Origin: Burkholderiales bacterium
GTDB taxonomy: Bacteria; Pseudomonadota; Gammaproteobacteria; Burkholderiales; Casimicrobiaceae
Direction of reading: 5' to 3'
Assembly: GCA_016790165.1 (NCBI GenBank)
Contig: JAEUPL010000029.1
Coordinates: 1-59,458 of the forward strand
DNA length: 59,458 nt
The translations under genes and the position numbers were made by a program. The notes below the pieces were generated by a model. It did not search any database. It saw only the letters and a program-made list of their open reading frames with translations, and was not told the DNA's origin. Shown piece by piece: positions 48,332-57,262 of this stretch. Position 1 is the stretch's first letter. Every line of letters starts with the position of its first letter.

Positions 48332-49249
48332 CTAGAACCCAACCTGCAGCGAGAGGTAAGCCCCAGTCTGCCGCCGCGCGTTGGTCAGTGCGCCGACAAT
48401 TTGTCCGAGATCGACATAGGCGGCCGTGACCGATACATTCTTGCTCGGAAAGTAAGCGAGAAAGACGTCCCATGCGGTGCCCTCGCTCAGATTCAACGCG
48501 GCGTTGGCAAGGTTGCCGCGCTTGGTGCGCACCTCAATGCCACCCACCAGATCCCGGCGGAACAGATACGCGAGCGAGGCTTCGAACTCGGGCCGGTAGC
48601 GTTTGCCGTCCGGTCCCTCGAAGCCGACGAGGCCGAACTGGTTGCCCTTGGTGAAGCGCACGGTGCCATTCACGAGCAGGCTCTTGTCGAGATACAGCTT
48701 GCTGGCCGCCACATAGAAATCGGTGCCGCGGTGGCGGATGTTGGACCCGAGCGCACCATTCAGGAACGGGATCACGGTGTCGTCCTTGTTGTCCTTCACT
48801 TGCACGCCCACGGCAATCTGCGGCAATGGCCGGTCCTGGTCGTAGATCGCGTCGCCAGTCACGCGGAGCTTGGCGCCGAACACGTCCTGCTTGAGCTTGT
48901 AGTCGCGCAGCGCCGGGCTGATTGCAGTGAGCACTGACTTCGTGTTGAACTCCTGCCGGGCGTACGACAGCTCCACCCGATCGTAAAACCCGAGCGCGAC
49001 ACCGCCGGTCGTGAGCGCGTAGTCGCGAGTCTTGACGCCGGTGAGGTGCACGTTGGCACCGATTTGGTCTTCAGTGCCGTAGCCGGTGATCAGCGCCCAG
49101 GTCGCGAGACCGCCGCCGCCGGAACCCTCAACGGTCGACACGCCACCCGTGGCGCGCAGCTTGCCACTGATGTCCTGCGCGCCCGCGGCGATGGCGCCCG
49201 ACGCGACCGCCGCGACGAAAAGCGCTTTGAAGCAAACTGATGCGTGCAT
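48332..49249 (-). CDS. DUF3034-family outer-membrane-like protein
   Basis: The 305-residue protein has a signal peptide (MHASVCFKALFVAAVASGA, cleavage near AGA at 23), a conserved glycine-rich start STVEGSGGGGLATWALITGYG, and alternating beta-strand patterns to a terminal Phe (LQVGF), as expected for an outer-membrane beta-barrel. DUF3034 has no defined role. The stop codon falls in the target site of the MITE-like element. Confidence 0.8.
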   Translation of the reverse strand: MHASVCFKALFVAAVASGAIAAGAQDISGKLRATGGVSTVEGSGGGGLATWALITGYGTEDQIGANVHLTGVKTRDYALTTGGVALGFYDRVELSYARQEFNTKSVLTAISPALRDYKLKQDVFGAKLRVTGDAIYDQDRPLPQIAVGVQVKDNKDDTVIPFLNGALGSNIRHRGTDFYVAASKLYLDKSLLVNGTVRFTKGNQFGLVGFEGPDGKRYRPEFEASLAYLFRRDLVGGIEVRTKRGNLANAALNLSEGTAWDVFLAYFPSKNVSVTAAYVDLGQIVGALTNARRQTGAYLSLQVGF

Positions 49250-49342
49250 CGAACCTCCGGGGGAACTACCGTGATGGGGGACGGGCGAATGACACGCGCG
49301 TCCAGCGGCGATACGGGTTACCCGGCGGATCGGTTTTCTTCA

Positions 49343-49463
49343 ATAGCTTTTTGTGTTTAGCGACTATCCATCGGTCATTGCATGGCGAATTGTTGCCAAG
49401 TCGACTTCTGGTAATTCACCATGTAAGCGTCCTTTAAATAGTGCTTCACCGCAAAAAGCTGTA
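49343..49463. repeat. Dispersed intergenic repeat, copy 3 (about 121 bp)
   Basis: Ends are ATAGCTTTTTG (left) and CAAAAAGCTGTA (right, to 49463), an imperfect inverted repeat. The core CCAAGTCGACTTCTGGTAAT matches copy 4 in 13 consecutive bases and aligns with copies 1 and 2. It lies between the DUF3034 gene and soeA, which are divergent, and so occupies their promoter region. Confidence 0.75.
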
Positions 49464-49526
49464 TCTCACCCCTCAATTTCGAGACGTTGCGTTCCGGGAT
49501 AGCGGTTGCACGCCTAACTCATTTAG

Positions 49527-52475
49527 ATGACTTGGGCACAATGTCGGCATGGGCTACCGCCATCGGCCAGCCGTTTTGCACATGAGCCACCCACGTTGAG
49601 TTCACCCCACCCGCGCCATGTTCCGCTGACACCCGCCGCCGAACGCCCGATCCGTTTCGAGGATCGCAGCCGTCAGCAGGTGCATCACACCACCTGCTAC
49701 ATGTGCGCCTGCCGCTGCGGCATCAAAGTCACGACCGAGGAACGGGACGGCAAGGCGCACGTGCGCTTCATTCAGGGTAACCCGAATCACATCGTGAATC
49801 AGGGCGTGCTCTGTGCGAAGGGCAGCGCCGGCATCATGAAGCAGTATTCGCGGGCGTTGCTGCAGCACCCGATGATTCGCCGCCCCGGCACCGAACGCGG
49901 CGACGGCGTCTACGACCCCATCTCCTGGGACGACGCGCTTGACGTGCTGGGCAAACGCCTCGCCCACCTCCGCGCGACCGACCCCAGACAGCTTGCGTTC
50001 TTTACTGGCCGCGACCAAATGCAGGCACTGACCGGCCTCTGGGCGCAGCAGTTCGGCACGCCGAACTGGGCGGCGCACGGCGGCTTTTGCTCGGTGAACA
50101 TGGCCGCTGCGGGGCTGTACTCGATTGGCTACTCGTTCTGGGAATTCGGCGCGCCAGACTGGGACCGCGCGAAGTACTTCGTGCTCTGGGGCGTCGCCGA
50201 GGATCATTCGTCGAATCCGATCAAGATCGGCCTCGACAAGCTGAAGGCGCGCGGCGCCAAGTTCGTCAGCATCAATCCAGTGCGCACCGGCTACAGCGCC
50301 ATTGCCGATGAATGGGTACCGATCCGCCCCGGCACCGACGGCCTGCTCGCGCTCGCCATCGTGCACGAACTGCTGGTCAACGACTGGATTGACCACGAAT
50401 ACCTCGCGCGCTACAGCAACGCACCCTGGCTGGTGATCGACGCGCCGGGCACCGCGCAGGATGGCCTCTTCCTGCGCGACAGCGACGGCAAGCCGCTGGT
50501 GTGGGACCAGCACACGCAATCGGCCAAGCGCATGGAGAAAGGCGTGGCACCGGTGCTGGTGTGGCGCGGCCGCGCCAGTGTGGATGCCTCGACGACGCCC
50601 GTCCGCAGCGTCTTCTCGCTAGTCCTCGATCGTTATTGCGCCGTCGAGTACGCAGCCGATGCGGTCGCTGCCGAATGCGGCGTGCCTGCCGCGCAGATTC
50701 GTCGCCTGGCGCGCGAGATGGCCCACATCGCGTTCAACGAGACGATTGAGTTGCCCTGCCAGTGGACGGACATCTACGGCAATGTGCATGACACGGTCGT
50801 TGGCCGGCCGGTGTCGTTCTATGCCATGCGTGGCATCAGCGCGCACGCCAACGGCTTTCAGACCTGTCGTGCGCTGCATCTGATCCAGACGCTGCTCGGC
50901 GCGCTCGACGGCCCCGGCAACCTGCGCTCGAAGGCGCCGTTCCCACGCCCGATTCCGCCCGCGCAGTTGCCCGAGAACGACCCCGGCATCATCAATGCGC
51001 CGGACACCGCGTTGTCGAAGACGCCGCTAGGCTTTCCGACCCGCCCCGAAGAGCTGGCACTCGATGCCGACGGCAATCCGCTGCGGCTTGACAAGGCGTA
51101 TTCATGGGAGGCGCCGCTCGCCTCGCACGGCATGATGCATGCCGTCATCAAGAACGCGGTGGAAGGCGATCCGTATCCAATCGACACGCTGATCCTCTTC
51201 ATGGCCAACATGGCGTGGAACAGCGCCATGAACACCGCGCAGACGCAGGACATGCTGCGCGCCAAAGGTGACGACGGCGAATACAAGATTCCGTTCCTCG
51301 TCGTCGCCGATGCGTTCGACAGCGAGACGGTACGCTTTGCCGATCTCGTGCTGCCCGACACCACGTACCTTGAGCGCCACGACGCGATCAGCTTCCTCGA
51401 CCGGCCGATCAGCGAGCCCGATGCCGCCGCCGATTCGATTCGCCACCCGGTGCTGCCGCTCGACCGCGATGTGCGGCCGTGGCAGGACGTGCTGGTTGAG
51501 CTTGCGGGGCGGCTGAAGTTCCCTGCGTTTGTGAAGGCGGATGGCTCGCCCAAGTTCACGGGCTACACCGATTTCATCGTCAACTACGAACGCGCGCCCG
51601 GCATCGGCTTTCTGGCGGGCTTTCGCGGCAAGAACGGCGAAAAGTCCCTGCGCGGCGAGCCGAACCCGGCGCAATGGCAGGCCTACATCAAGGCCGAGAG
51701 CTTCTTTGCGCATCACTGGCCGGACAATCAACGCTGGATGCGCGGCGTCAATCGTGACTACCTGCAGGCCGCGGCCGATGCCGCGTTCATCCCCAAACCA
51801 GAACCGATCATCACCCAGATTTACTCCGAGCCGCTGCAAAAATTCCGCCTCGCCGGGCAGGGTCAGTACAACGGACCGAAGCCCACGCGCGACATCGACA
51901 AGGCACGGCTGACGCAGTATTTCGACCCACTGCCCGCGTGGTACGCGCCAAGCGCCCACGCCACCGTCGGTCACCCGCAATCATCTTCGGCGGACAACGA
52001 TGCATACCCGCTGCACGCCATCACTCAGCGACCGATGATGATGTATCACTCGTGGGACAGCCAGAACGCGTGGCTGCGGCAGATCGTCGCGCAGAACTAT
52101 CTCTACGTGAACACGCAGACGGCAGCAGCGCTCGGTCTCAGTGATCTCGACTGGGTGTGGGTGGAATCGGCGCACGGCCGCATCCGTTGCCAGATGAAAA
52201 CGATGGAGGGCGTGGAGGCCAACACCGTCTGGACGTGGAACGCCATCGGCAAGATGAGCGAAGCATGGGGCCTTGAGCGCGACGCCTCGGAGGCGACCGT
52301 GGGCTTTTTGCTCAATCACCTGATCGCCGAGAGCGTGCGCGCCACGAGCGGTGAACGGCTCTCCAACAGCGACCCAATCACCGGTCAGGCGGCGTGGTAC
52401 GACCTGCGGGTGCGCATCCGCAAGGCGGATGAAGCGGGCGTGTGGCCGAAACCTGAATTCGGAGCGCGGGCATGA
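49527..52475 (+). CDS. soeA: Molybdopterin oxidoreductase, sulfite dehydrogenase SoeA-like
   Basis: This 982-residue protein belongs to the DMSO-reductase family. It has an N-terminal [4Fe-4S] site (CYMCACRCG and later GVLCAKGSAG), a probable molybdenum-ligand cysteine in HGGFCSVNMAAAG, and no Tat signal, so it is cytoplasmic. The subunit set (this gene, a four-cluster ferredoxin, a NrfD/DmsC-like anchor) and the adjacent SulP transporter suggest SoeABC, which oxidises sulfite to sulfate and reduces quinone. Polysulfide/thiosulfate reductase-type activity is an alternative. The ATG at 49527 may be too far upstream. The stop overlaps soeB (ATGA). Confidence 0.82.
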   Translation: MTWAQCRHGLPPSASRFAHEPPTLSSPHPRHVPLTPAAERPIRFEDRSRQQVHHTTCYMCACRCGIKVTTEERDGKAHVRFIQGNPNHIVNQGVLCAKGSAGIMKQYSRALLQHPMIRRPGTERGDGVYDPISWDDALDVLGKRLAHLRATDPRQLAFFTGRDQMQALTGLWAQQFGTPNWAAHGGFCSVNMAAAGLYSIGYSFWEFGAPDWDRAKYFVLWGVAEDHSSNPIKIGLDKLKARGAKFVSINPVRTGYSAIADEWVPIRPGTDGLLALAIVHELLVNDWIDHEYLARYSNAPWLVIDAPGTAQDGLFLRDSDGKPLVWDQHTQSAKRMEKGVAPVLVWRGRASVDASTTPVRSVFSLVLDRYCAVEYAADAVAAECGVPAAQIRRLAREMAHIAFNETIELPCQWTDIYGNVHDTVVGRPVSFYAMRGISAHANGFQTCRALHLIQTLLGALDGPGNLRSKAPFPRPIPPAQLPENDPGIINAPDTALSKTPLGFPTRPEELALDADGNPLRLDKAYSWEAPLASHGMMHAVIKNAVEGDPYPIDTLILFMANMAWNSAMNTAQTQDMLRAKGDDGEYKIPFLVVADAFDSETVRFADLVLPDTTYLERHDAISFLDRPISEPDAAADSIRHPVLPLDRDVRPWQDVLVELAGRLKFPAFVKADGSPKFTGYTDFIVNYERAPGIGFLAGFRGKNGEKSLRGEPNPAQWQAYIKAESFFAHHWPDNQRWMRGVNRDYLQAAADAAFIPKPEPIITQIYSEPLQKFRLAGQGQYNGPKPTRDIDKARLTQYFDPLPAWYAPSAHATVGHPQSSSADNDAYPLHAITQRPMMMYHSWDSQNAWLRQIVAQNYLYVNTQTAAALGLSDLDWVWVESAHGRIRCQMKTMEGVEANTVWTWNAIGKMSEAWGLERDASEATVGFLLNHLIAESVRATSGERLSNSDPITGQAAWYDLRVRIRKADEAGVWPKPEFGARA

Positions 52476-53221
52476 AACTTGGCCTCGCCATTGACCTCGA
52501 CACCTGCGTCGGCTGCCACGCCTGCGCCGTCGCCTGCAAGGAATGGAACGGCGATTCCCTGATGGGCGGCGCGCCAGACTACGACGCCTGGGGCAAGGCG
52601 CCCAGTGGCACCTGGTACAACCGGATTCGCCATTTCGAAATCGAGGGCGATCCCGCGTATTCGCCGCACCGCTGCGGCAGTGCCTCGGAAACCGGCGCGC
52701 ACCAGCCGCTCAGCAAGACCGTCAACGTACCGATGAGCTGCATGCATTGTGAGGAGGCGCACTGCGTCACCGTGTGCCCGACCGGCGCCAGCTACAAGCG
52801 CGCCGAGGACGGCATCGTACTCGTGGACCCCGAGCGCTGCATGGGCTGCAACTACTGCGCGTGGGCCTGCCCGTACGGAGCGCGTGAGCTCGATCAGGAC
52901 AAGGGCGTGATGAAGAAATGCACGCTCTGCGTCGACCGCATCTACGACCCGCAACTGCCTGAAACCGAGCGGCAACCCGCCTGCGTGCTCGCCTGCCCGG
53001 CGCACGCACGGCACTTTGGCGACTATGACGATCCAGCGTCGAAAGTGTCGCAACTCGCCGCTACGCGCGGGCGGCAGGACATGCTGCCCGACCTGGGCTA
53101 TCGCCCCACCAATGCCTATCTCTCACCCCGCAAGCCCGCCGAGGTCGTGCCTGCGCTCCCGCTGCGTCAGGACTTGACCGAGAAGGCACGCGCCTTTGTG
53201 AACCGGTTGATCGAGCTATGA
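52472..53221 (+). CDS. soeB: Four-cluster [4Fe-4S] electron-transfer subunit SoeB-like
   Basis: The 249-residue protein has four ferredoxin-type cysteine clusters: CVGCHACAVACKEWNG, CMHCEEAHCVTVCPTGA, CMGCNYCAWACPYGA and KCTLCVDR...PACVLACPAHA. It carries electrons between the Mo subunit and the membrane anchor. The start overlaps soeA and the stop overlaps the DUF559 frame (ATGA at 53218). Before the insertion the stop would have overlapped soeC in the same way. Confidence 0.88.
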   Translation: MKLGLAIDLDTCVGCHACAVACKEWNGDSLMGGAPDYDAWGKAPSGTWYNRIRHFEIEGDPAYSPHRCGSASETGAHQPLSKTVNVPMSCMHCEEAHCVTVCPTGASYKRAEDGIVLVDPERCMGCNYCAWACPYGARELDQDKGVMKKCTLCVDRIYDPQLPETERQPACVLACPAHARHFGDYDDPASKVSQLAATRGRQDMLPDLGYRPTNAYLSPRKPAEVVPALPLRQDLTEKARAFVNRLIEL

Positions 53222-53668
53222 ACCAGCACGCACGACAACTCCCCTCTCCCCTGGAGGGAGAGGGGCTGGGGGAGAGGGGGCACGCGGCACAGCGTGTCAA
53301 CTTTGCCAGGCAGATGCGACACGCTCCGACTCCTTGGGAGCATGAGGTATGGCAGGAATTGCGCGCCAAACGCTTTGCGGGTATCAAGTTCAAGCGCCAG
53401 CAGCCCATCGGAACCTACATCGTTGACTTCGTTGCTTTGAACCAAAAGCTCGTCATCGAACTCGACGGCAGTCAGCACGCGAACTCTGCGCCCTACGATG
53501 CAAAGCGCGACGCATTCCTGTCGCGTGCGGGCTACGTGGTTTGTCGCATCTGGAACAACGAATGGGCGACGAATCGTGAAGGAGTGCTGGAACAAATTTG
53601 GCGCCTGATTCACCGTCCCCCTCTCCCCGACCCCTCTCCCTCCAGGGGAGAGGGGCATGCACTATGAA
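53216..53668. mobile_element. DUF559 cassette with 40-bp inverted repeats, inserted inside the soe operon
   Basis: The left repeat (53241-53280) and right repeat (53617-53655) are near-perfect inverted copies of a purine/pyrimidine-striped sequence with core CCCCTCTCCCCTGGAGGGAG. CTATGAA occurs just outside each side (53216-53222 and 53662-53668), like a 7-bp target duplication. It sits exactly between soeB and soeC, and both junctions are ATGA overlaps, so the operon still reads through. The repeats are translated as the ends of the DUF559 protein. Confidence 0.78.
53218..53667 (+). CDS. DUF559-domain protein (restriction-endonuclease-like fold)
   Basis: The 149-residue protein has the DUF559 body from about 37 to 140: TPWEHEVWQELRAKRFAGIKFKRQ, PIGTYIVDFVALNQKLVIELDGSQH (the PD-(D/E)xK-like acidic pair) and GYVVCRIWNNEW. 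Very short patch repair-like endonucleases are its closest fold relatives, but activity is not established. The first 25 and last 15 residues are encoded by the inverted repeats (LPSPLEGEGLGERG and PLPDPSPSRGEGHAL). Foreign insertion in an energy-metabolism operon is inferred from context. Confidence 0.85.
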   Translation: MNQHARQLPSPLEGEGLGERGHAAQRVNFARQMRHAPTPWEHEVWQELRAKRFAGIKFKRQQPIGTYIVDFVALNQKLVIELDGSQHANSAPYDAKRDAFLSRAGYVVCRIWNNEWATNREGVLEQIWRLIHRPPLPDPSPSRGEGHAL

Positions 53669-54578
53669 ACCCGCGCTCTCCGTCATCTTTTTCACCGTCT
53701 CGTCTGGTGCGGGGCTGGGTTTGCTGGTGTGGCTGCTGATCGCTTCACTGATGGCCGATCACATTCGCATGGATGCGGCGACGTTTCACAAGGGTGCCGT
53801 GATCGCAGCGCTGCTGATCACCGCCGGGCTCGTCTCGTCGACGCTGCATCTCGCCAATCGCAAGAACTCGATCTACGCGCTCACTCGCTGGCACACGTCG
53901 TGGCTGTCGCGCGAGGGCTTGCTCGCCATTGCGCTGTACCCGGTCGCAGGATTACATCTTTACGCACTCAATAGCGGCCTGCCGCAGGTGACGCCTGTCA
54001 CGCTGTGGCTGCTGGTTGCGCTCGCCCTCGCGATCATGCTCTGCACCGGCATGATCTACGGCTGCCTGAAAACGGTCCCGCGCTGGAATACGTGGATGAC
54101 GCCGGCAAAGTACGTGCTGTTCGGGTTGATGAGTGGTGCGGTGCTGCTGCCTGCGGTGTTGTCGATGCGTCCGGCCGCCGTGGGGCCGGTGGGCAAACCG
54201 ATGATGGCCGTGGTGCTGCTCGCGGCAGGACTCGTGCTTTATGTGGCCTACCTGCTGCAGCATCCGCGCAAAAGCTACCGCATCAACGACGCGCTGGGCT
54301 TTCGCGAAGGCAACGTGCGGCTGCTCGATGCCGGCCACTCGCACGGCACGTTTCTGACCAACGAGTTCGGCTTCGTGCTGGCGCGGGAGCGGGCGCGCCT
54401 GCTGCGCTGGGTAGCGATCATGTGCGGCTTCGTCGTGCCGTTGCTGCTGTGCTACTTCAGCCAGTGGTTCTGGGCGGCGTCCATCATTTGCCTGATTGGC
54501 CTGTTCGTCGAACGCTGGTTATTCTTTGCCGAGGCGGAGCATGTCGTGCGGCTCTATCACGGGCAACCGCGTGTGTAA
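53664..54578 (+). CDS. soeC: Membrane anchor subunit SoeC-like (DmsC family)
   Basis: This 304-residue protein has about eight transmembrane helices and the DmsC-type start FFTVSSGAGLGLLVWLLIA and LHLANRKNSIYALTRWHTSWLSREG. It binds quinone and takes electrons from the iron-sulfur subunit. The ATG at 53664 (overlapping the DUF559 stop) was chosen because the frame before it is repeat sequence. It is separated from its partner soeB by the DUF559 cassette. Confidence 0.85.
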   Translation: MKPALSVIFFTVSSGAGLGLLVWLLIASLMADHIRMDAATFHKGAVIAALLITAGLVSSTLHLANRKNSIYALTRWHTSWLSREGLLAIALYPVAGLHLYALNSGLPQVTPVTLWLLVALALAIMLCTGMIYGCLKTVPRWNTWMTPAKYVLFGLMSGAVLLPAVLSMRPAAVGPVGKPMMAVVLLAAGLVLYVAYLLQHPRKSYRINDALGFREGNVRLLDAGHSHGTFLTNEFGFVLARERARLLRWVAIMCGFVVPLLLCYFSQWFWAASIICLIGLFVERWLFFAEAEHVVRLYHGQPRV

Positions 54579-54584
54579 CGAATC

Positions 54585-55859
54585 GTGAGCAACGCGACTC
54601 GCTGGCTGCCGTTCCTCGCCTGGCTGCCGCTGCTGCGCCACCGTGCCACGCTTCGTGCCGATCTGCTCGCCGGCCTGACCGGCGCCATCGTCGTGTTGCC
54701 ACAGGGTGTGGCATTCGCCACGCTCGCCGGCATGCCGCCGGCGTACGGCCTCTACTCCGCGATGGTGCCCTGTGTGATTGCCGCCCTGTTCGGTTCGTCG
54801 CGGGTGATGGTGACCGGGCCTGCGAACGCGATCTCGCTGACCGTACTCGCCATCATGGCACCGCTCGCGCTGCCCGAATCACCGCGCTACGTCGAACTGG
54901 TGATCACGCTGGCGTTCATGGTCGGTTGCTGGCAACTGCTGCTGGCGTTGGTGAAAGCGGGGAGACTCATTGACTACGTGTCGCACACGGTGATCGTCGG
55001 CTTCACCGCCGGTGCCGCCGTGTTGATCGTCAACTCGCAGATTCGCAACTTCTTCGGCATCGACATTCCGCGCGGGGCGTCGGTGCTGCAGACGATGTCG
55101 GCGCTCTGGCATCACGTCAACGGCATCCAGGTCGCGGCCGTCGCGGTGGGTTGCGTCACCCTGTTAACGGCACTGGCGTGGCGACCGCTCAATCGGTGGG
55201 TGCCGGCGATGCTGGTCGCGGTGGTTGCCGGCGGTCTCAGCGCCTGGCTGTTGCGCGGCGTGGATCCCGCGCTGGCCGTGCGCACCGTGGACGCGCTGCC
55301 CGGCGCGCTACCCGCACTCTCAGCCCCTGACTTGCGACTCGAGACGCTGGCCTCGCTGCTGGTGCCATCCATCGCGATGACGCTGCTGGCGCTGGCCGAA
55401 GCGGTGTCGATCGCGCAGGCGCTGGCCAAGCGCCGACGCGAGGTGCTCGATGGCAACCAGGAATTCTTCGGGCAGGGGCTCGCCAACGTGGTCGGCTCGC
55501 TGTTTTCGTCCTACCCCGCGAGCGGCTCGTTCAATCGCTCGGGCGTCAACGTCGCAGCGGGCGCGGTCACGCCGTTTTCAGCGATCTGCGCGGCGGCGTT
55601 TCTGGTGCTGATCCTCATGTTCGTGGCGCCGCTTGCGCGCTATCTGCCGCTGCCGGCTGTTGCGGCGATTTTGTTTCTCGTGGCTTGGAATCTCATCGAC
55701 CGGCGCGAGATTCGGCATCTGCTGGCCGACCGCTTCGAGCGCGTCACGCTGCTCGTCACCTTCGTTGCCACGCTCGTGGTGCCGCTGGAGTGGGCCATTC
55801 TGCTCGGCATCGCGGTCGCGCGCGGGGTGGGCTTTGTGCGTGTGCGACGCGCGCGCTGA
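54585..55859 (+). CDS. SulP-family inorganic anion transporter, without STAS domain
   Basis: The 424-residue protein has the SulP core: start DLLAGLTGAIVVLPQGVAFATLAGMPPAYGLYSAMVP, then VMVTGPANAISLTV and SGSFNRSGVNVAAGAVTPFS. About 12-14 membrane helices are present, but it stops near residue 424, where most family members continue for 100-150 residues as a STAS domain. The start is GTG at 54585, 6 bp after soeC, so it is probably in the same operon. Transport of sulfate or sulfite fits the neighbours, but is inferred. Confidence 0.85.
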   Translation: MSNATRWLPFLAWLPLLRHRATLRADLLAGLTGAIVVLPQGVAFATLAGMPPAYGLYSAMVPCVIAALFGSSRVMVTGPANAISLTVLAIMAPLALPESPRYVELVITLAFMVGCWQLLLALVKAGRLIDYVSHTVIVGFTAGAAVLIVNSQIRNFFGIDIPRGASVLQTMSALWHHVNGIQVAAVAVGCVTLLTALAWRPLNRWVPAMLVAVVAGGLSAWLLRGVDPALAVRTVDALPGALPALSAPDLRLETLASLLVPSIAMTLLALAEAVSIAQALAKRRREVLDGNQEFFGQGLANVVGSLFSSYPASGSFNRSGVNVAAGAVTPFSAICAAAFLVLILMFVAPLARYLPLPAVAAILFLVAWNLIDRREIRHLLADRFERVTLLVTFVATLVVPLEWAILLGIAVARGVGFVRVRRAR

Positions 55860-55885
55860 CACACGAGTGAAGCACGGGCCACCGG

Positions 55886-56006
55886 TACATCTTTTTCTTG
55901 GTACGGACGGCGCTTCGGTCTTTTCGGCCCTATTTTTTGCCAAGTCGACTTCTGAAAAAATTGCGCTGCATAGACCGTCTGGCCGTCGTTAGCGTCAAAA
56001 AGCCAA
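55886..56006. repeat. Dispersed intergenic repeat, copy 4 (about 121 bp)
   Basis: Ends are TACATCTTTTTC (left) and CAAAAAGCCAAT (right), more diverged than in other copies. The core CCAAGTCGACTTCTGAAAAA matches copy 3 in CCAAGTCGACTTCTG and copy 1 in GAAAAAT. An extra short inverted repeat (GACGGC around 55907-55912 and GGCCGTC around 55981-55987) is also present. It lies in the 292-bp gap between the SulP gene and fba. Confidence 0.65.
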
Positions 56007-56151
56007 TCGGCCGCAACGGTCGGCCGGCTCGCCAATTTCACGTCAGGTGGCCTCACTAAAATGAGCGCCAACCAGCGGCGGGGTGGTGCATCACGCCGCC
56101 TCTGAATCGCACCGCTCTGCCCCGCAGACCCTCAGCACAAAGGATTTCACT

Positions 56152-57216
56152 ATGGCCCTCGTTTCCATGCGCGAACTGCTCGACCACGCCGCGGCCAACG
56201 GCTACGGCATTCCGGCGTTCAATGTCAACAACCTTGAGCAGGTACAGGCGGTGATGGCAGCGGCGGATGAGGTCGGCGCACCGGTCATCCTGCAGGCCAG
56301 CGCGGGGGCGCGCAAGTATGCCGGCGAGAGCTTCATCAAACACCTCATTCAAGCCGCCACCGAGGCTTACCCGCACATCCCGCTGGTGATGCACCAGGAC
56401 CACGGCACCAGTCCGAAGATTTGCCAGGGCGCCATCGATCTCGGCTTCGGCTCGGTGATGATGGACGGTTCGCTGAAAGAAGACGGCAAGACGCCGGCCA
56501 ACTTTGACTACAACGTTGACGTCACCAAACAAGTGGTGACGATGGCGCACAAGGTGGGTGTGACGGTCGAAGGCGAGCTCGGCTGTCTCGGCTCGCTGGA
56601 AACAGGTGAGGCGGGCGAGGAAGACGGTGTCGGCGCTGTCGGCAAGCTGGGGCACGACCAGTTGCTCACCGATCCCGAAGAAGCCGCGCAGTTCGTCAAG
56701 GCCACGCAGCTTGACGCGCTGGCCATCGCCATCGGCACCAGTCACGGCGCCTACAAGTTCACGCGTCCGCCGACCGGCGACGTGCTGGCGATCAGTCGGG
56801 TGAAGCAAATCCATGCACGCATTCCCAACACGCACCTCGTGATGCACGGTTCGTCCAGCGTGCCACAGGACCTGCTCGCCCTCATCAACCAGTTCGGCGG
56901 CAAGATGAAGGAAACCTACGGCGTGCCGGTCTCCGAAATTCAGGAAGCGATCAAGCACGGCGTGCGCAAGATCAACATCGACACCGACATCCGCCTCGCG
57001 ATGACGGGTGCGGTGCGCAAATTCCAGGCCGAAAACCCGGACAAGTTTGACATGCGCGAATGGATGAAGCCGGCACGCGAAGCGGCCAGGGCCATCTGCA
57101 AACAGCGCTACCTCGAATTCGGTTGCGAAGGCCAGGGCGGCAAAATCAAGGGCGCAACGCTCACCGACATGGCGGGCAAATACGCCCGCGGCGAACTGGC
57201 ACAAGTGGTGAACTGA
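56152..57216 (+). CDS. fba: Fructose-bisphosphate aldolase, class II
   Basis: This 354-residue zinc enzyme has [19 protein letters not shown], the zinc ligands in [10 protein letters not shown] near residue 81-86, a phosphate loop [11 protein letters not shown] near 197-207, and [13 protein letters not shown]. Length and sequence fit the Calvin-cycle-type class II subgroup. The ATG at 56152 ([10 protein letters not shown]) has AAAGGA upstream. It is followed by a terminator that also overlaps the end of the convergent regulator gene. Confidence 0.97.
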   Translation: MALVSMRELLDHAAANGYGIPAFNVNNLEQVQAVMAAADEVGAPVILQASAGARKYAGESFIKHLIQAATEAYPHIPLVMHQDHGTSPKICQGAIDLGFGSVMMDGSLKEDGKTPANFDYNVDVTKQVVTMAHKVGVTVEGELGCLGSLETGEAGEEDGVGAVGKLGHDQLLTDPEEAAQFVKATQLDALAIAIGTSHGAYKFTRPPTGDVLAISRVKQIHARIPNTHLVMHGSSSVPQDLLALINQFGGKMKETYGVPVSEIQEAIKHGVRKINIDTDIRLAMTGAVRKFQAENPDKFDMREWMKPAREAARAICKQRYLEFGCEGQGGKIKGATLTDMAGKYARGELAQVVN

Positions 57217-57240
57217 GCCGCACCGGCGACACCTGCTTGG

Positions 57241-57262
57241 GGGGCCATCACGGCCCCTTTTT
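57241..57262 (+). terminator. Terminator of fba
   Basis: GGGGCC (57241-57246) pairs with GGCCCC (57252-57257), followed by TTTTTG. The stop codon of the convergent NsrR-like gene (57250-57248) lies in the loop. Confidence 0.85.

Noticed and set aside
49527-52475. Formate dehydrogenase alpha subunit as the identity of the Mo enzyme
   Set aside because: No selenocysteine or formate-dehydrogenase-type active site context, and the anchor is DmsC/NrfD-like with a SulP transporter, which fits SoeA better.
56056-57204. 382-codon minus-strand frame over the aldolase gene
   Set aside because: Antisense shadow; fba is unambiguous on the plus strand.
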